DNA of 64,000 nucleotides, from the NCBI RefSeq assembly GCF_900107045.1, contig NZ_FNON01000007.1, positions 124,001 to 188,000 of the forward strand, read 5' to 3'. The stretch's first letter is position 1; the number at the start of each line of letters is the position of its first letter. This DNA comes from Amycolatopsis xylanica (GTDB lineage: Bacteria > Actinomycetota > Actinomycetes > Mycobacteriales > Pseudonocardiaceae). Positions 33,079 to 46,737 of this stretch are shown piece by piece. Both the position numbers and the translations under genes were made by a program. Under the pieces are notes generated by a model. That model ran no database searches. It saw only the letters and a program-made list of their open reading frames with translations, and was not told the DNA's origin.

Positions 33079-33201
33079 ATGGCCTTCATCGCACGCCTCA
33101 AGGAACTCGTGGTCTCACTGCTCAGCGAGCCGGCCCCGGAGATCCCGGCGCAGGATCGCGGCATCCACCGTGAGCAGCTGCTCGAAGACGTACTCGGCTA
33201 A
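33079..33201 (+). CDS. 40-residue small protein gene
   Basis: A short frame from ATG 33079 (GGGGAGACGGTC upstream) to TAA 33201 encodes 40 residues: an amphipathic start MAFIARLKELVVSLLSEPAP and an acidic end REQLLEDVLG. Third-position GC is high, as in real genes of this genome. It follows the small Cys protein by 17 bp and its stop overlaps the convergent YigZ gene by 4 bp. No family recognised; too short for standard gene calling. Confidence 0.5.
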   Translation: MAFIARLKELVVSLLSEPAPEIPAQDRGIHREQLLEDVLG

Positions 33202-33824
33202 CCCAGCCAGTCCTCACCGATCTCTTCGGCGGTCGCGGCCCCACCGGTCAGATCCGCCAGCCAAGCTCGGAACCCGTCGAGCTCACCCGCCTTCACCCCG
33301 ACCTCGAACCGGGCCACCTCTTCGTAGCGGACACCGCTCAGCAGGTACTTCGAAGCCCGCAGGTCGCTCTCGAACCTCCCGGCAGGCCCGTAATCCATGG
33401 TCACCGCCACGAGATTCAGCCGCTGATACTCACGCACCCCCAGCACGTCCGCCGCTTCGGCGACAGCCTGGCTGTACGCCCTGATGAGTCCGCCCGCGCC
33501 CAGGAGCACCCCGCCGAAGTAGCGGGTGACCACCGCGACGGTGTCGGTCAGTTCCCTGCGCTTCAGCACTTCCAGCATCGGCATGCCCGCGGTGCCTGCG
33601 GGCTCGCCGTCGTCACTGGACCGTGCGGTCCGCCCGTCCGGCCCGAGCACGAACGCGTGGCAGTGATGTCTGGCGTCGGGGCCCGCCTTGCGCCGCTCTG
33701 CGATGAACTCGCGCGCCGCGTCCACCGAACCGACCGGCGCCAGCGCGCAAATGAACCGCGAGCGCTTGATCTCGATCTCGTGCTCGCCCGCTCGGGCGAT
33801 GGTCAGGTACCGGTCGGCCACCAC
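33198..33824 (-). CDS. YigZ/IMPACT family protein
   Basis: This 208-residue protein has the IMPACT N-terminal domain signature (RSRFICALAPVGSVDAAREFI, HHCHAFVLG, SSDDGEPAGTAGMPML, VVTRYFGGVLLGAGGLIRAY) and the C-terminal DUF1949 domain. Bacterial YigZ proteins are widely conserved, with suggested roles in translation or regulation, but no firm activity. GTG start at 33824. It is divergent from the small hydrolase at 33883. Confidence 0.9.
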   Translation of the reverse strand: MVADRYLTIARAGEHEIEIKRSRFICALAPVGSVDAAREFIAERRKAGPDARHHCHAFVLGPDGRTARSSDDGEPAGTAGMPMLEVLKRRELTDTVAVVTRYFGGVLLGAGGLIRAYSQAVAEAADVLGVREYQRLNLVAVTMDYGPAGRFESDLRASKYLLSGVRYEEVARFEVGVKAGELDGFRAWLADLTGGAATAEEIGEDWLG

Positions 33825-33882
33825 CCGAGCCTTCCACGGCGTCCGCGCGGGCGCGCGCGCCGCACCCGCCTACGATCGCCGG

Positions 33883-34452
33883 GTGGACATCATGCTCTTC
33901 CATTCGGCGTACGGGCCGCGGCCCGCGGTGCACGCGGCGGCCGACCGGCTCCGCGCGGCCGGCCACCAGGTGCACGTGCCCGACCTCTACGACGGCCGCA
34001 CCGCCGAGACGGTCGAAGACGGAATGAAGATCAAGGACGAGATCGGCACCGACGAACTCCTCCGCCGCGCGGTCCGCGCCTCCGCGCCCCATTCCGCGAG
34101 CGGCTTGCTCTACGCGGGTTTCTCGCTCGGCGCCGCGCTCGCCCAGAACCTCGCACTGGGTGACGAGAAGGCCCGCGGTCTCCTCCTGCTGCACGGCACC
34201 TCGGACATCGCCGACGACGCATCGGTCGACGACCTCCCGGTCCAGCTCCACGTCGCCGACCCCGACCTGTTCGAGCCCGACGACTGGCAGAACGTGTGGT
34301 ACCGCCAAATCCGCGCGGCGGGCGCCGATGTCGAGGTCTTCCGCTACCCGGGCGCCGGGCACGTCTACACCGATCCGGACCTCCCGGACTACGACGAAGA
34401 AGCCGCCGAGAAGACGTGGCGGATCGCGCTGGGGTTCATCGAGTCGCTCTGA
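33883..34452 (+). CDS. Small dienelactone hydrolase-like protein
   Basis: The 189-residue alpha/beta hydrolase begins at GTG 33883 (VDIMLFHSAYG). The nucleophile elbow reads YAGFSLGAA, so Ser replaces the Cys of classical dienelactone hydrolases; an Asp lies in VADPDLFEPDD and the His in GAGHVYTDPD. Substrate unknown. A short hairpin follows its stop. It shares only the fold family with the other dienelactone hydrolase at 2877. Confidence 0.8.
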   Translation: MDIMLFHSAYGPRPAVHAAADRLRAAGHQVHVPDLYDGRTAETVEDGMKIKDEIGTDELLRRAVRASAPHSASGLLYAGFSLGAALAQNLALGDEKARGLLLLHGTSDIADDASVDDLPVQLHVADPDLFEPDDWQNVWYRQIRAAGADVEVFRYPGAGHVYTDPDLPDYDEEAAEKTWRIALGFIESL

Positions 34453-34459
34453 GTTCAGT

Positions 34460-34483
34460 CCAACCCGGACAGAAGAGGGTTGG
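34460..34483 (+). terminator. Hairpin after the small hydrolase gene
   Basis: CCAACCC, a 10-base loop and GGGTTGG lie 7 bp after the stop codon. The 7-bp stem is short but well placed to end transcription before the long gap leading to gltB. Confidence 0.55.
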
Positions 34484-35107
34484 CTGAGACACCTTTCCCA
34501 TGCCCTGCAACAAAGCACGGGGTGTCCGAGCCGTCACTGCCTGGGGCAGAACGGTTTACGATGCGGCGGATGGCCCAATCGGCAAGCGAACTCCCAGCGT
34601 GATCGACTCTGCCATTCGAGCGATCTCGGTATGGTCACGGAAGCCTCAGAAACCGCGCCGCAGTCGTCAGACGAACGTCCGTAAACGACATACCCGCAGT
34701 TCACGGCCCGCAAGTCCACTAGATGACACACTGTGTCCGTACTATGGGCACACTGGCAGGAAGTCAACTAGGGCGTGGCATTTCCCACCCGGACACCACG
34801 ACGTATGTCGATAACAGCGAATTCACACTATCGTCATAAGACCCGGCGAACCCGGGAGTACGACCGCGCGCTCCGACAACCCCCACCACCCGCGGTTGAC
34901 GACCCAGCGCGTGCTCGGTGCAATGGCGCACCTGAAGTTCAGGGTCACCCAGTGCAGCGTGACCCCGTGATGATGCCTGCCCTGCCCGTCACCTAAGCAG
35001 TGGCAACGAAGCATCTTCTGTTCTCGACTGACCATCGCGATTCCGGACCACTTCGTTAACTGGTTCGACCCACCGAATCGCGCAGACGCCTTGGGAGGCG
35101 GCCAGCC
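34484..35107. other. Long gene-free leader before gltB
   Basis: About 620 bp with lower GC than the flanks and no convincing gene. Visible elements are a GACACA-C-TGTGTC palindrome (34725-34737), an inverted repeat GGGTCAC-N10-GTGACCC (about 34947-34970), and a promoter-like pair at 34896-34924. One short frame (MGTLAGSQLG..., 34744 onward) has no good ribosome site. The region may carry a leader RNA for gltBD, but no known riboswitch or tRNA pattern is seen. Confidence 0.5.
34896..34924 (+). promoter_or_regulatory. Candidate housekeeping promoter for gltBD
   Basis: TTGACG (34896-34901), a 17-bp spacer and TGCAAT (34919-34924) fit the vegetative sigma consensus. It would give a leader of about 175 bases before gltB. 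The GGGTCAC/GTGACCC inverted repeat just downstream could be an operator. Confidence 0.5.
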
Positions 35108-41075
<5,968 letters not shown>

Positions 41076-41079
41076 TTCG

Positions 41080-41127
41080 GGTCGTGAGTGGTGCGGCCGG
41101 TCAGAACCGACCGCACCACTCACGACC
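41080..41127. repeat. Palindromic repeat of the GTCGTGAG family (copy 4)
   Basis: The left arm starts GGTCGTGAGTGGTGCGGCCGG and the right arm ends CCGCACCACTCACGACC, with one mismatch in 22 pairs and loop CAGA instead of the usual TTCTAA. Unlike copies 1 and 3, it lies between two genes on the same strand (gltD and the AraC gene), so it would insulate one from the other. Confidence 0.85.
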
Positions 41128-41145
41128 TTGTGCGAAGATCGCGAG

Positions 41146-42174
41146 ATGGCTGCCGAGGTTGACCAGATCGTGCTCGACGCGGCCGACTCCTACGGCGACT
41201 TCATCACCGAGAACTTCGGCACCCGCACGCTTTCCTTCTCCTCGGGGCCCGGGCAGTTCAAGTTCGGCCTGCTGAGCGGGCCAGCCGCGCCGTTCGACCT
41301 GATCGAGGTGTTCTCGGAGCCGCAGTTCGACATCAGCGGCAAAATGGTCGGCGAGCAGGACTTCTACCGGATTCAGCTCACCTTGCGCGGCGACGGGATC
41401 ACCCTGCGGGACGGGCACGAGACCCGCACGCTCGACCACATCACCGACTTCCGCCAGAAGACCTTCCGGTCGGTGCGGTTCGAGCCGAACTCGCTCGCGT
41501 ACGTGCTGCAGGTGCCCCGCGTCCAGATCGAGCGCACGGTGGGCAAGTACCTCGGCAGGGACGTGCCGTCGCCGATCCTCTTCGAGACCGACCTGCGTGC
41601 CGACAATCCGCCCGTCACCGCCTGGACCGGGCTGATCAAGACCTACGCCGAGACCTGGCGCTCGGGACTGTTCACCGCGTCGCCGCTGGCCGCCTCGCAT
41701 TTCCAGCAGCTCGTGCTGCACGGGCTGGTCACCGCCCAGCCGCACTCGCTGAGCCCGCTGCTCACCGCGCAGCCCGCCACCCTGATGACCGAGGCGGTCA
41801 AGCGCGCGGCCAGGTTCTGCGAGGACCACGCGCACGAACCGATCTCCGTGACCGACCTGGCCATCGCGGCCCGCACGAGTGTCCGCGCGCTGCAGAAGGG
41901 TTTCCGCGCGCAGTTCGGGCTGAGCCCGCTCGGCTACCTGCGCCGGGTCCGCCTCGCGCGTGTGCACGAGGACCTGGTCGCGATCCGGCAGGGCCGCGCC
42001 ACCGGTTCCGTCACCGAAGTGGCGCTGCGCTGGGGATTCGTGCACCTGTCCCGGTTCGCGCAGTTCTACCGCGAGGCCTACCGGGAGGCACCGTCGGCCA
42101 CCGTCGGGCTATCCGGAAAGCGTCACCGGGGTGCGGCGCGAATCGGATATCCGCCCGCCGACCGCGCACGTTAA
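41146..42174 (+). CDS. AraC-family regulator
   Basis: The 342-residue protein has an N-terminal AraC-binding-like sensor region and a C-terminal AraC helix-turn-helix pair (ISVTDLAIAARTSVRALQKG, then GSVTEVALRWGFVHLSRFAQ). ATG 41146 is used; a TTG at 41128 overlaps the preceding repeat. It sits ahead of a leader peptide, a strong hairpin and an amino-sugar gene set, and may control that set. Confidence 0.85.
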   Translation: MAAEVDQIVLDAADSYGDFITENFGTRTLSFSSGPGQFKFGLLSGPAAPFDLIEVFSEPQFDISGKMVGEQDFYRIQLTLRGDGITLRDGHETRTLDHITDFRQKTFRSVRFEPNSLAYVLQVPRVQIERTVGKYLGRDVPSPILFETDLRADNPPVTAWTGLIKTYAETWRSGLFTASPLAASHFQQLVLHGLVTAQPHSLSPLLTAQPATLMTEAVKRAARFCEDHAHEPISVTDLAIAARTSVRALQKGFRAQFGLSPLGYLRRVRLARVHEDLVAIRQGRATGSVTEVALRWGFVHLSRFAQFYREAYREAPSATVGLSGKRHRGAARIGYPPADRAR

Positions 42175-42227
42175 TGTCCTGCGGGGTGCGCGAAAGGGTC
42201 TCGCGCGCCGGGAACTGGGAGGAAATC

Positions 42228-42275
42228 ATGCAGGGCAAGGGAGTGCGCCGCGCCGGTATCGGCAGCGCCGCCTAG
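42228..42275 (+). CDS. 15-residue leader peptide
   Basis: A very good GGGAGGAAATC ribosome site precedes ATG 42228, giving MQGKGVRRAGIGSAA and a TAG stop. The peptide is too short to be an enzyme. It ends 8 bp before an 18-bp hairpin, the arrangement expected of a leader peptide that governs an attenuator. Codons CGC-CGC (Arg-Arg) and Gly repeats could be the sensing point. It may also be a signalling or RiPP-like peptide, though no modifying enzyme is nearby. Confidence 0.45.
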   Translation: MQGKGVRRAGIGSAA

Positions 42276-42283
42276 CTATCATT

Positions 42284-42327
42284 GCGCACAAGTGCTTGAA
42301 AGGCTCCGGTTTCGAGCACTTGTGCGC
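42284..42327 (+). terminator. 18-bp hairpin, terminator or attenuator
   Basis: The left arm GCGCACAAGTGCTTGAAA (42284-42301) pairs with TTTCGAGCACTTGTGCGC (42310-42327) with one mismatch and an 8-base loop. It lies between the 15-residue leader peptide and the GH109-like gene, so it either ends the AraC transcript or attenuates the next gene. Confidence 0.7.
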
Positions 42328-42355
42328 GTTGTCCCGCTGACTAGACTCACTGTCC

Positions 42356-43585
42356 ATGATGGATGTTCCGTTCGAGCCGAGGCCCGTCGCCCGGTTCGGC
42401 ATCGCCGGGCTCGGCCAGCGTGGCCGCTCGATGGTCCCCCTGTTCCGCGAAATTCCCGGCGCCAGGATCACCGCGCTCTACGACGTCGACCCGGCCGCCG
42501 TCGCGGCGACGATCGCATCGGCCGAGCTGCCCGAGTCGGCCGCCTGCACCGATTTCGAGCAACTCTGCGCGCGCGACGACGTCGACTTCGTCTACATCGC
42601 GACACCGTGGGACTCCCACGCGCCGCTCGCGCTGACCGCGATGCGCGCGGGCAAGCACGTCGGCGTCGAATGCCCGCTGGCGACGTCGATCGAGGATCTC
42701 TGGGAGCTGGTCGACACCTCGGAGCAGACCCGGCGGCACTGCATCCAGCTGGAGAACTGCTGCTACGGGCGCAACGAACTCCGGGTTCTCCGCATGGTCC
42801 GCGCCGGGCTGTTCGGCGAAACCCTGCACGCCTCCGGCGGTTACCTGCACGACCTGCGCGAGCTTCTGCTGTCCGACAGCTACTACGCGGGCCAGTGGCG
42901 GCGCGGCTGGCACACCGACGGGGACGGTGACTCCTATCCGAGCCACGGGCTCGGCCCGGTCGCCGGGTATCTCGGCATCCACCGTGGCGACCGGCTCGCC
43001 AGGCTGACCTCGATGAGCACCCCGGCCGCCGGGCTCGCCGACTACCGCGACCGGGTGCTCCCCGGCGGCGATCCGCGCCGCGGCGAGCGGTACCGGGCGG
43101 GCGATGTCACCATGAGCCTGCTCCAGACCGAGCTCGGCAAGGTCGTCCACCTGGTGCACGGGGTGTCCAACCCGCATCCGTACAGCAGGCTGAACCACCT
43201 CGCGGGCACGCGCGGGGCGTTCGAGGACTTCCCGCCGCGGATCTACCTCGAGCCGAAGCAGACGGACCACGAGTGGGGTGACTTCGAGCAGTACGCGAGC
43301 TACGACCATTGGCTGTGGACGGACATCGGCCCGGGGCCGGGCGGGCACGGCGGGATGGACTTCCTGATGCTCTACCGGCTCACCCAGACACTGCGGCTGG
43401 GCCTGGTCCCCGACATCGACGTCTACGATTCCGCCGCGTGGAGCGCCCCGTTCGCGCTGTCCGCCGAATCCATCCGACGGGGTGGCGCCCCGGTGGACTT
43501 TCCGGACTTCACGCGGGGACGATGGAAGAATCCGCGTGCCGGGCTCGATTCACCGAAACCGCGTACGGAGACATTCCAGCGGTAG
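42356..43585 (+). CDS. Gfo/Idh/MocA oxidoreductase, GH109-like
   Basis: This 409-residue protein has an N-terminal NAD-binding Rossmann motif (FGIAGLGQRGRSM), VYIATPWDSHAPLA and KHVGVECPLATSIED. Its C-terminal part carries marks of glycoside hydrolase family 109: NCCYGRNEL, YPSHGLGPVAGYLG and GPGGHGGMDFLML. GH109 enzymes are NAD-dependent alpha-N-acetylgalactosaminidases that act by oxidation-elimination. No signal peptide is seen, so it would act on sugars already inside the cell. Neighbours (DeoR, ROK, SIS) support an amino-sugar role. Confidence 0.83.
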   Translation: MMDVPFEPRPVARFGIAGLGQRGRSMVPLFREIPGARITALYDVDPAAVAATIASAELPESAACTDFEQLCARDDVDFVYIATPWDSHAPLALTAMRAGKHVGVECPLATSIEDLWELVDTSEQTRRHCIQLENCCYGRNELRVLRMVRAGLFGETLHASGGYLHDLRELLLSDSYYAGQWRRGWHTDGDGDSYPSHGLGPVAGYLGIHRGDRLARLTSMSTPAAGLADYRDRVLPGGDPRRGERYRAGDVTMSLLQTELGKVVHLVHGVSNPHPYSRLNHLAGTRGAFEDFPPRIYLEPKQTDHEWGDFEQYASYDHWLWTDIGPGPGGHGGMDFLMLYRLTQTLRLGLVPDIDVYDSAAWSAPFALSAESIRRGGAPVDFPDFTRGRWKNPRAGLDSPKPRTETFQR

Positions 43586-43619
43586 TACGTTGTTCAACTC
43601 GGACCAGAGGGGCGGAAGC

Positions 43620-44408
43620 ATGGACCGGCACGAGCGGCTCAGCGCGCTGTTGGACATGGTGGGCCAGCGCGACAAGATCGACGTCGAGAAGACCGCCGAG
43701 GAGCTGGACGTGTCGCCCGCGACCATCCGCCGCGACCTCGACCACCTCGCGGGCCGCCAGCTGCTCACCCGCACGCGCGGCGGCGCCGTCGCCAGCAACG
43801 TCGCCTACGACCTGCCGTTGCGCCACAAGGCGGCCAGGCACGCGCCGGAGAAGCAGCGGATCAGCGCGGCCGCGGCGCGGATGATCGAGCGGGGCATGAT
43901 CGTCGGGCTCAACGGCGGCACGACCACCACCGAGATCGGCCGCGCCATCGCCACGCGCGCCGACTTCAACGACCGCGGCTCGGTCTCGCCGGCGCTGACC
44001 GTGGTGACCAACGCGCTGAACATCGCGCACGAACTGGCGGTGCGGCCGAACATCAAGATCGTCACCACCGGCGGGGTCGCGCGGCAGCACTCGTTCGAGC
44101 TGACCGGTCCGCTCGCCGAGCTGCTGCTCAACGAGATCACGCTCGACCTGGTGTTCCTCGGCGTCGACGCGTTCGACGTGACGCGCGGCGCCTACGCGCA
44201 CCACGAGGGCGAGGCCAGCATCAACAAGCTGCTGGCCGAGCGGGCGCGTCAGGTCGTCGTGGTGACCGACAGCTCGAAGCTCGGCGGCCAGGCGTTCGCG
44301 CAGATCTGCCCGGCCTCGGCGGTGGACATGCTGATCACCGACGAGTCGGCCGACCCCGACGTGCTGCGCGAGTTCGAAGAGCAGGGCCTCGCGGTCGTCA
44401 CGGCTTGA
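43620..44408 (+). CDS. DeoR-family regulator of sugar metabolism
   Basis: The 262-residue protein has a DeoR helix-turn-helix (DKIDVEKTAEELDVSPATIR RDL region, about 20-45) and a C-terminal sugar-phosphate sensor with the NGGTTTTEIGRAI motif and DLVFLGVDAFDVTRGAYAHH. DeoR proteins usually repress and respond to a phosphorylated sugar. ATG 43620 follows GGGGCGGAAGC, 34 bp after the GH109-like gene. The nearby ROK kinase and SIS protein could supply or use the phosphosugar ligand. Confidence 0.9.
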   Translation: MDRHERLSALLDMVGQRDKIDVEKTAEELDVSPATIRRDLDHLAGRQLLTRTRGGAVASNVAYDLPLRHKAARHAPEKQRISAAAARMIERGMIVGLNGGTTTTEIGRAIATRADFNDRGSVSPALTVVTNALNIAHELAVRPNIKIVTTGGVARQHSFELTGPLAELLLNEITLDLVFLGVDAFDVTRGAYAHHEGEASINKLLAERARQVVVVTDSSKLGGQAFAQICPASAVDMLITDESADPDVLREFEEQGLAVVTA

Positions 44409-45276
44409 GCAGGTCGAGCGCCAGCAGCCCGGCGCCGTAGCGGCTGGCATCCGGGCCGAGCTCGGCAAGGCGCAGCTCCGGCTCACGCTGGAACGTCAGC
44501 CGCAGCTGCCCGCGCACGGCGTCGAGCAGGTACTCCCCTGTCGTGAACAGCCCGCCGCCGAGCACGACGACCTCCGGGGCCAGCAGGGTCGCCAAGATCC
44601 GCAGGCCTCGCGCGAGCCCGTCGACGGTCTCGTCCACCACGACCTTCGCGCGCTCGTCCCCATTCTGCGCCGCGAGTACGACACTTTCGGCGCCGTCGGC
44701 CGGTTCGCCGGTCAGTTCGGTGTAGCGCCGGGCGACCGCCGACGCCGAGGCGATCATCTCCATGCAGCCGACCGCGCCGCAGCCGCACTTGAGCTGGTTG
44801 CCGACGTCGACATGGCCGAGCTCCCCGGCGAGCCCGCCGCCGGAGTAGAGCCTGCCGTCGACGAGCAGCGCCGCCGCGATCCCGGTGCCGACGGCGACGA
44901 ACGCGGCTTCGGTGCAGCCTCGCCCCGCGCCGACCCTGAACTCGGCCAGCCCGCCGGCGCGGACGTCGTGGCCGAGCGCGACCGGGATGCCGAGCCGCTC
45001 GGCGAGCAGCGCGCGCAGCGGCACGTCACGCCAGTCGAGATTGGCCGAAAACCGGGCGATACCGGCGTTCTCGTCGACGATGCCGGGCACGACCACGCCG
45101 ACGGCCGCCGGGTCGTGGCCCAGCTCGGCCACCATCCTGGCCACCTGGTCGGCGACCGCGTGCCCGTCCGCGCCCTTGGCGGTGGGTTCGCGGCTGGTCG
45201 CCAGTGTCTTGAGGTCGCCGTCCAGCACCGCGGCCTTGATGCTCGTCCCGCCGACGTCGAGCGCCGTAATCACCAT
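44398..45276 (-). CDS. ROK-family sugar kinase
   Basis: The 292-residue protein has the ATP motif ALDVGGTSIKAAVLDGDL, the ROK signature with GELGHVDVG, and the zinc cysteines CGCGAVGCMEM. ROK kinases phosphorylate glucose, N-acetylglucosamine, N-acetylmannosamine or related sugars. Given neighbours, an N-acetylhexosamine is likely, but this is inferred. It lies 11 bp after the SIS gene on the same strand, and its end overlaps the convergent DeoR gene by 11 bp. Confidence 0.9.
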   Translation of the reverse strand: MVITALDVGGTSIKAAVLDGDLKTLATSREPTAKGADGHAVADQVARMVAELGHDPAAVGVVVPGIVDENAGIARFSANLDWRDVPLRALLAERLGIPVALGHDVRAGGLAEFRVGAGRGCTEAAFVAVGTGIAAALLVDGRLYSGGGLAGELGHVDVGNQLKCGCGAVGCMEMIASASAVARRYTELTGEPADGAESVVLAAQNGDERAKVVVDETVDGLARGLRILATLLAPEVVVLGGGLFTTGEYLLDAVRGQLRLTFQREPELRLAELGPDASRYGAGLLALDLLKP

Positions 45277-45287
45277 GGGGGAGATTC

Positions 45288-46169
45288 TTACCGCAGTACC
45301 ACCGAGCGAGTCAGGTTCCGTGGGCTGTCGGGGTCCAGACCACGGTCGGTGGCGATCGCCGCGGCGACCAGCTGGGCACGCACCAGGTCGGCCAGCGGGT
45401 CCAGCTTGCTCTCGATGAACAGCGCGCCGGTGTTCGCGACGTCCTCGGCCAATCCCGGCGGCGGCTTGCCGAACATCCAGGTCACCCTGCCCGGCTCGCC
45501 GATGCTGATCGGGCCGTGCCGGTACTCCCACGCGGGGTACGACTCGGTCCAGCTCAGCGTCGCCTCACGGAACTTCAGCGCGGCCTCGTGCGCGAGCCCG
45601 ATCGTCCAGCCGGTGCCGAGGAAGGTGAACTGGCTCGCCGTGCGGACCCGGTCGGGCACCGGCTCGACCAGCAGCATCTCCGCCTGCGCCGTCGCCTCGG
45701 CGAGGTCCTCGCCGGTGTGCGTGCGCAGCAGCGCGAGCGTGGTGGTCGCGAACCTGGTCTGCACCACTGAGCGCTCGTCGCTGAACGACAGGTCGATGAC
45801 CGTGTCGGCGCGGTCGCCGATCTCGCGGGGCACCGCGGTGATCACCGTGGTCGGGGTGACCCCGCGCAGCCATTCGAGCAGGTGCAGCACCTCGGTCGTG
45901 GTGCCGGAGCGGGAGATGGCGAGCACGTGGTCGTAGCGGCGGCGGCCGGGGAACTCCGACGCGGCGAACGCGTCCGTGTGCCCGAGCCCGGCCGATTCGC
46001 GCAACGCCGCATAACACTCGCCGATGTAGCGGGAGGTTCCGCAGCCGACCACCGCGACGCTGGCGCCCTTGGCGGGCAACCGATCTCCCACTGAGTGGAC
46101 CAGCTGGGCGGCCTGGCGCCAGCACGCGGGCTGGCTTGCGATCTCGTCAGCCATGAACGATCGCGTCAT
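45288..46169 (-). CDS. SIS-domain sugar isomerase/deaminase, AgaS-like
   Basis: This roughly 293-residue protein has two SIS domains (VAVVGCGTSRYIGECYAAL; ISRSGTTTEVLHLL; FLGTGWTIGLAHEAALKF) as in the GlmS isomerase half and AgaS. Such proteins handle phosphorylated amino sugars, for example removing the amino group of galactosamine-6-phosphate. The N-terminus MADEIASQPACWR is family-typical, so ATG 46154 is an alternative start. A palindrome sits directly at the start. With the ROK kinase it forms a two-gene operon. Confidence 0.85.
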   Translation of the reverse strand: MTRSFMADEIASQPACWRQAAQLVHSVGDRLPAKGASVAVVGCGTSRYIGECYAALRESAGLGHTDAFAASEFPGRRRYDHVLAISRSGTTTEVLHLLEWLRGVTPTTVITAVPREIGDRADTVIDLSFSDERSVVQTRFATTTLALLRTHTGEDLAEATAQAEMLLVEPVPDRVRTASQFTFLGTGWTIGLAHEAALKFREATLSWTESYPAWEYRHGPISIGEPGRVTWMFGKPPPGLAEDVANTGALFIESKLDPLADLVRAQLVAAAIATDRGLDPDSPRNLTRSVVLR

Positions 46170-46185
46170 GTGCAAGATTATGCAC
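46170..46185. promoter_or_regulatory. Palindrome at the SIS gene start
   Basis: GTGCA-AGATTA-TGCAC is a perfect 5-6-5 inverted repeat immediately upstream of the ATG at 46169. Read on the minus strand it contains CATAAT, a -10-like element whose start point would make the mRNA nearly leaderless. It is a candidate operator for the DeoR regulator. Confidence 0.5.
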
Positions 46186-46324
46186 GGTCAACCGCTTTCT
46201 CCATCAGATTCACTCAGCCTGGTGGTGGAACGGTATTACCCGAACAGCCCACTTCGGCTTTTCGCCAGAACGTGCCGTAACCACCTTGCAACTGATCGTG
46301 GCCCGGTTTTATGCGTACCTCACA

Positions 46325-46354
46325 TTGACCGGCCCAGGCCGCCGCACCTACCCT
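46325..46354 (+). promoter_or_regulatory. Candidate promoter of the cobalamin riboswitch and cbtBA
   Basis: TTGACC (46325-46330), an 18-bp spacer and TACCCT (46349-46354) fit a vegetative promoter. Transcription would begin about 46361, just before the conserved riboswitch core. Confidence 0.5.
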
Positions 46355-46360
46355 CATCCA

Positions 46361-46450
46361 CGCTAGGCGACGGACTCCGGAAGCGGTGAGAACCCGCACG
46401 GACGCGCCACTGTGAGCCCGTGAACCCCGCGGGCGAGTCAGACCCGGGCC
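46361..46450 (+). promoter_or_regulatory. Cobalamin riboswitch
   Basis: The region contains the B12-element marks in order: GGAAGCGGTGAGAACCCGC near 46379, GCGCCACTGTGAGCCCG near 46404, and the 3' box GAGTCAGACCCG at about 46435-46446. It ends about 50 bp before cbtB, whose ribosome site could be masked when adenosylcobalamin binds. Cobalt transporter genes are a known target of this switch. Exact borders were not folded. Confidence 0.82.
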
Positions 46451-46498
46451 CGTCGCATGTTCCCGAAGTGGCCGCGCAAGCCCGAGGAGGCTCCCCCT

Positions 46499-46714
46499 AT
46501 GACGACCCAAGCCGTAGCTCCCGCGTTCCCCGCGGTACCGATCAGGATCCCGGTGCGCGAGATCCTGCCGTGGGCGGTGTTCACCGTGCTGCTCGGCCTG
46601 ATCGCGGTGTACTTCGTCGGCGCCGAGCAGGGCGCGTTCGCGCTGTTCGACAACATGTACATCCACGAGTTCGCTCATGACGGCCGGCACCTGCTGGCCT
46701 TCCCCTGCCACTGA
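46499..46714 (+). CDS. cbtB: CbtB cobalt transporter subunit
   Basis: The 71-residue protein has one membrane segment (about 22-43; LPWAVFTVLLGLIAVYFVG) and a His-rich end, YIHEFAHDGRHLLAFPCH, the hallmark of CbtB. With CbtA it forms a predicted B12-regulated cobalt uptake system. ATG 46499 is preceded by GGAGG. The upstream cobalamin riboswitch supports the call. CbtA follows 23 bp later. Confidence 0.9.
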   Translation: MTTQAVAPAFPAVPIRIPVREILPWAVFTVLLGLIAVYFVGAEQGAFALFDNMYIHEFAHDGRHLLAFPCH

Positions 46715-46737
46715 GCGCGGGCGGGGAACAACAGCAC

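Noticed and set aside
34500-34814. A 104-codon frame upstream of gltB
   Set aside because: Low-quality basic product, poor third-position GC and no ribosome-binding site.
34484-35107. tRNA or known riboswitch in the gltB leader
   Set aside because: No cloverleaf, GTTCRA loop or known riboswitch box was recognised in either strand.
42228-42275. RiPP precursor peptide
   Set aside because: No modifying enzyme (radical SAM, YcaO, lanthipeptide synthase) or peptidase is encoded nearby; a leader peptide role fits better.
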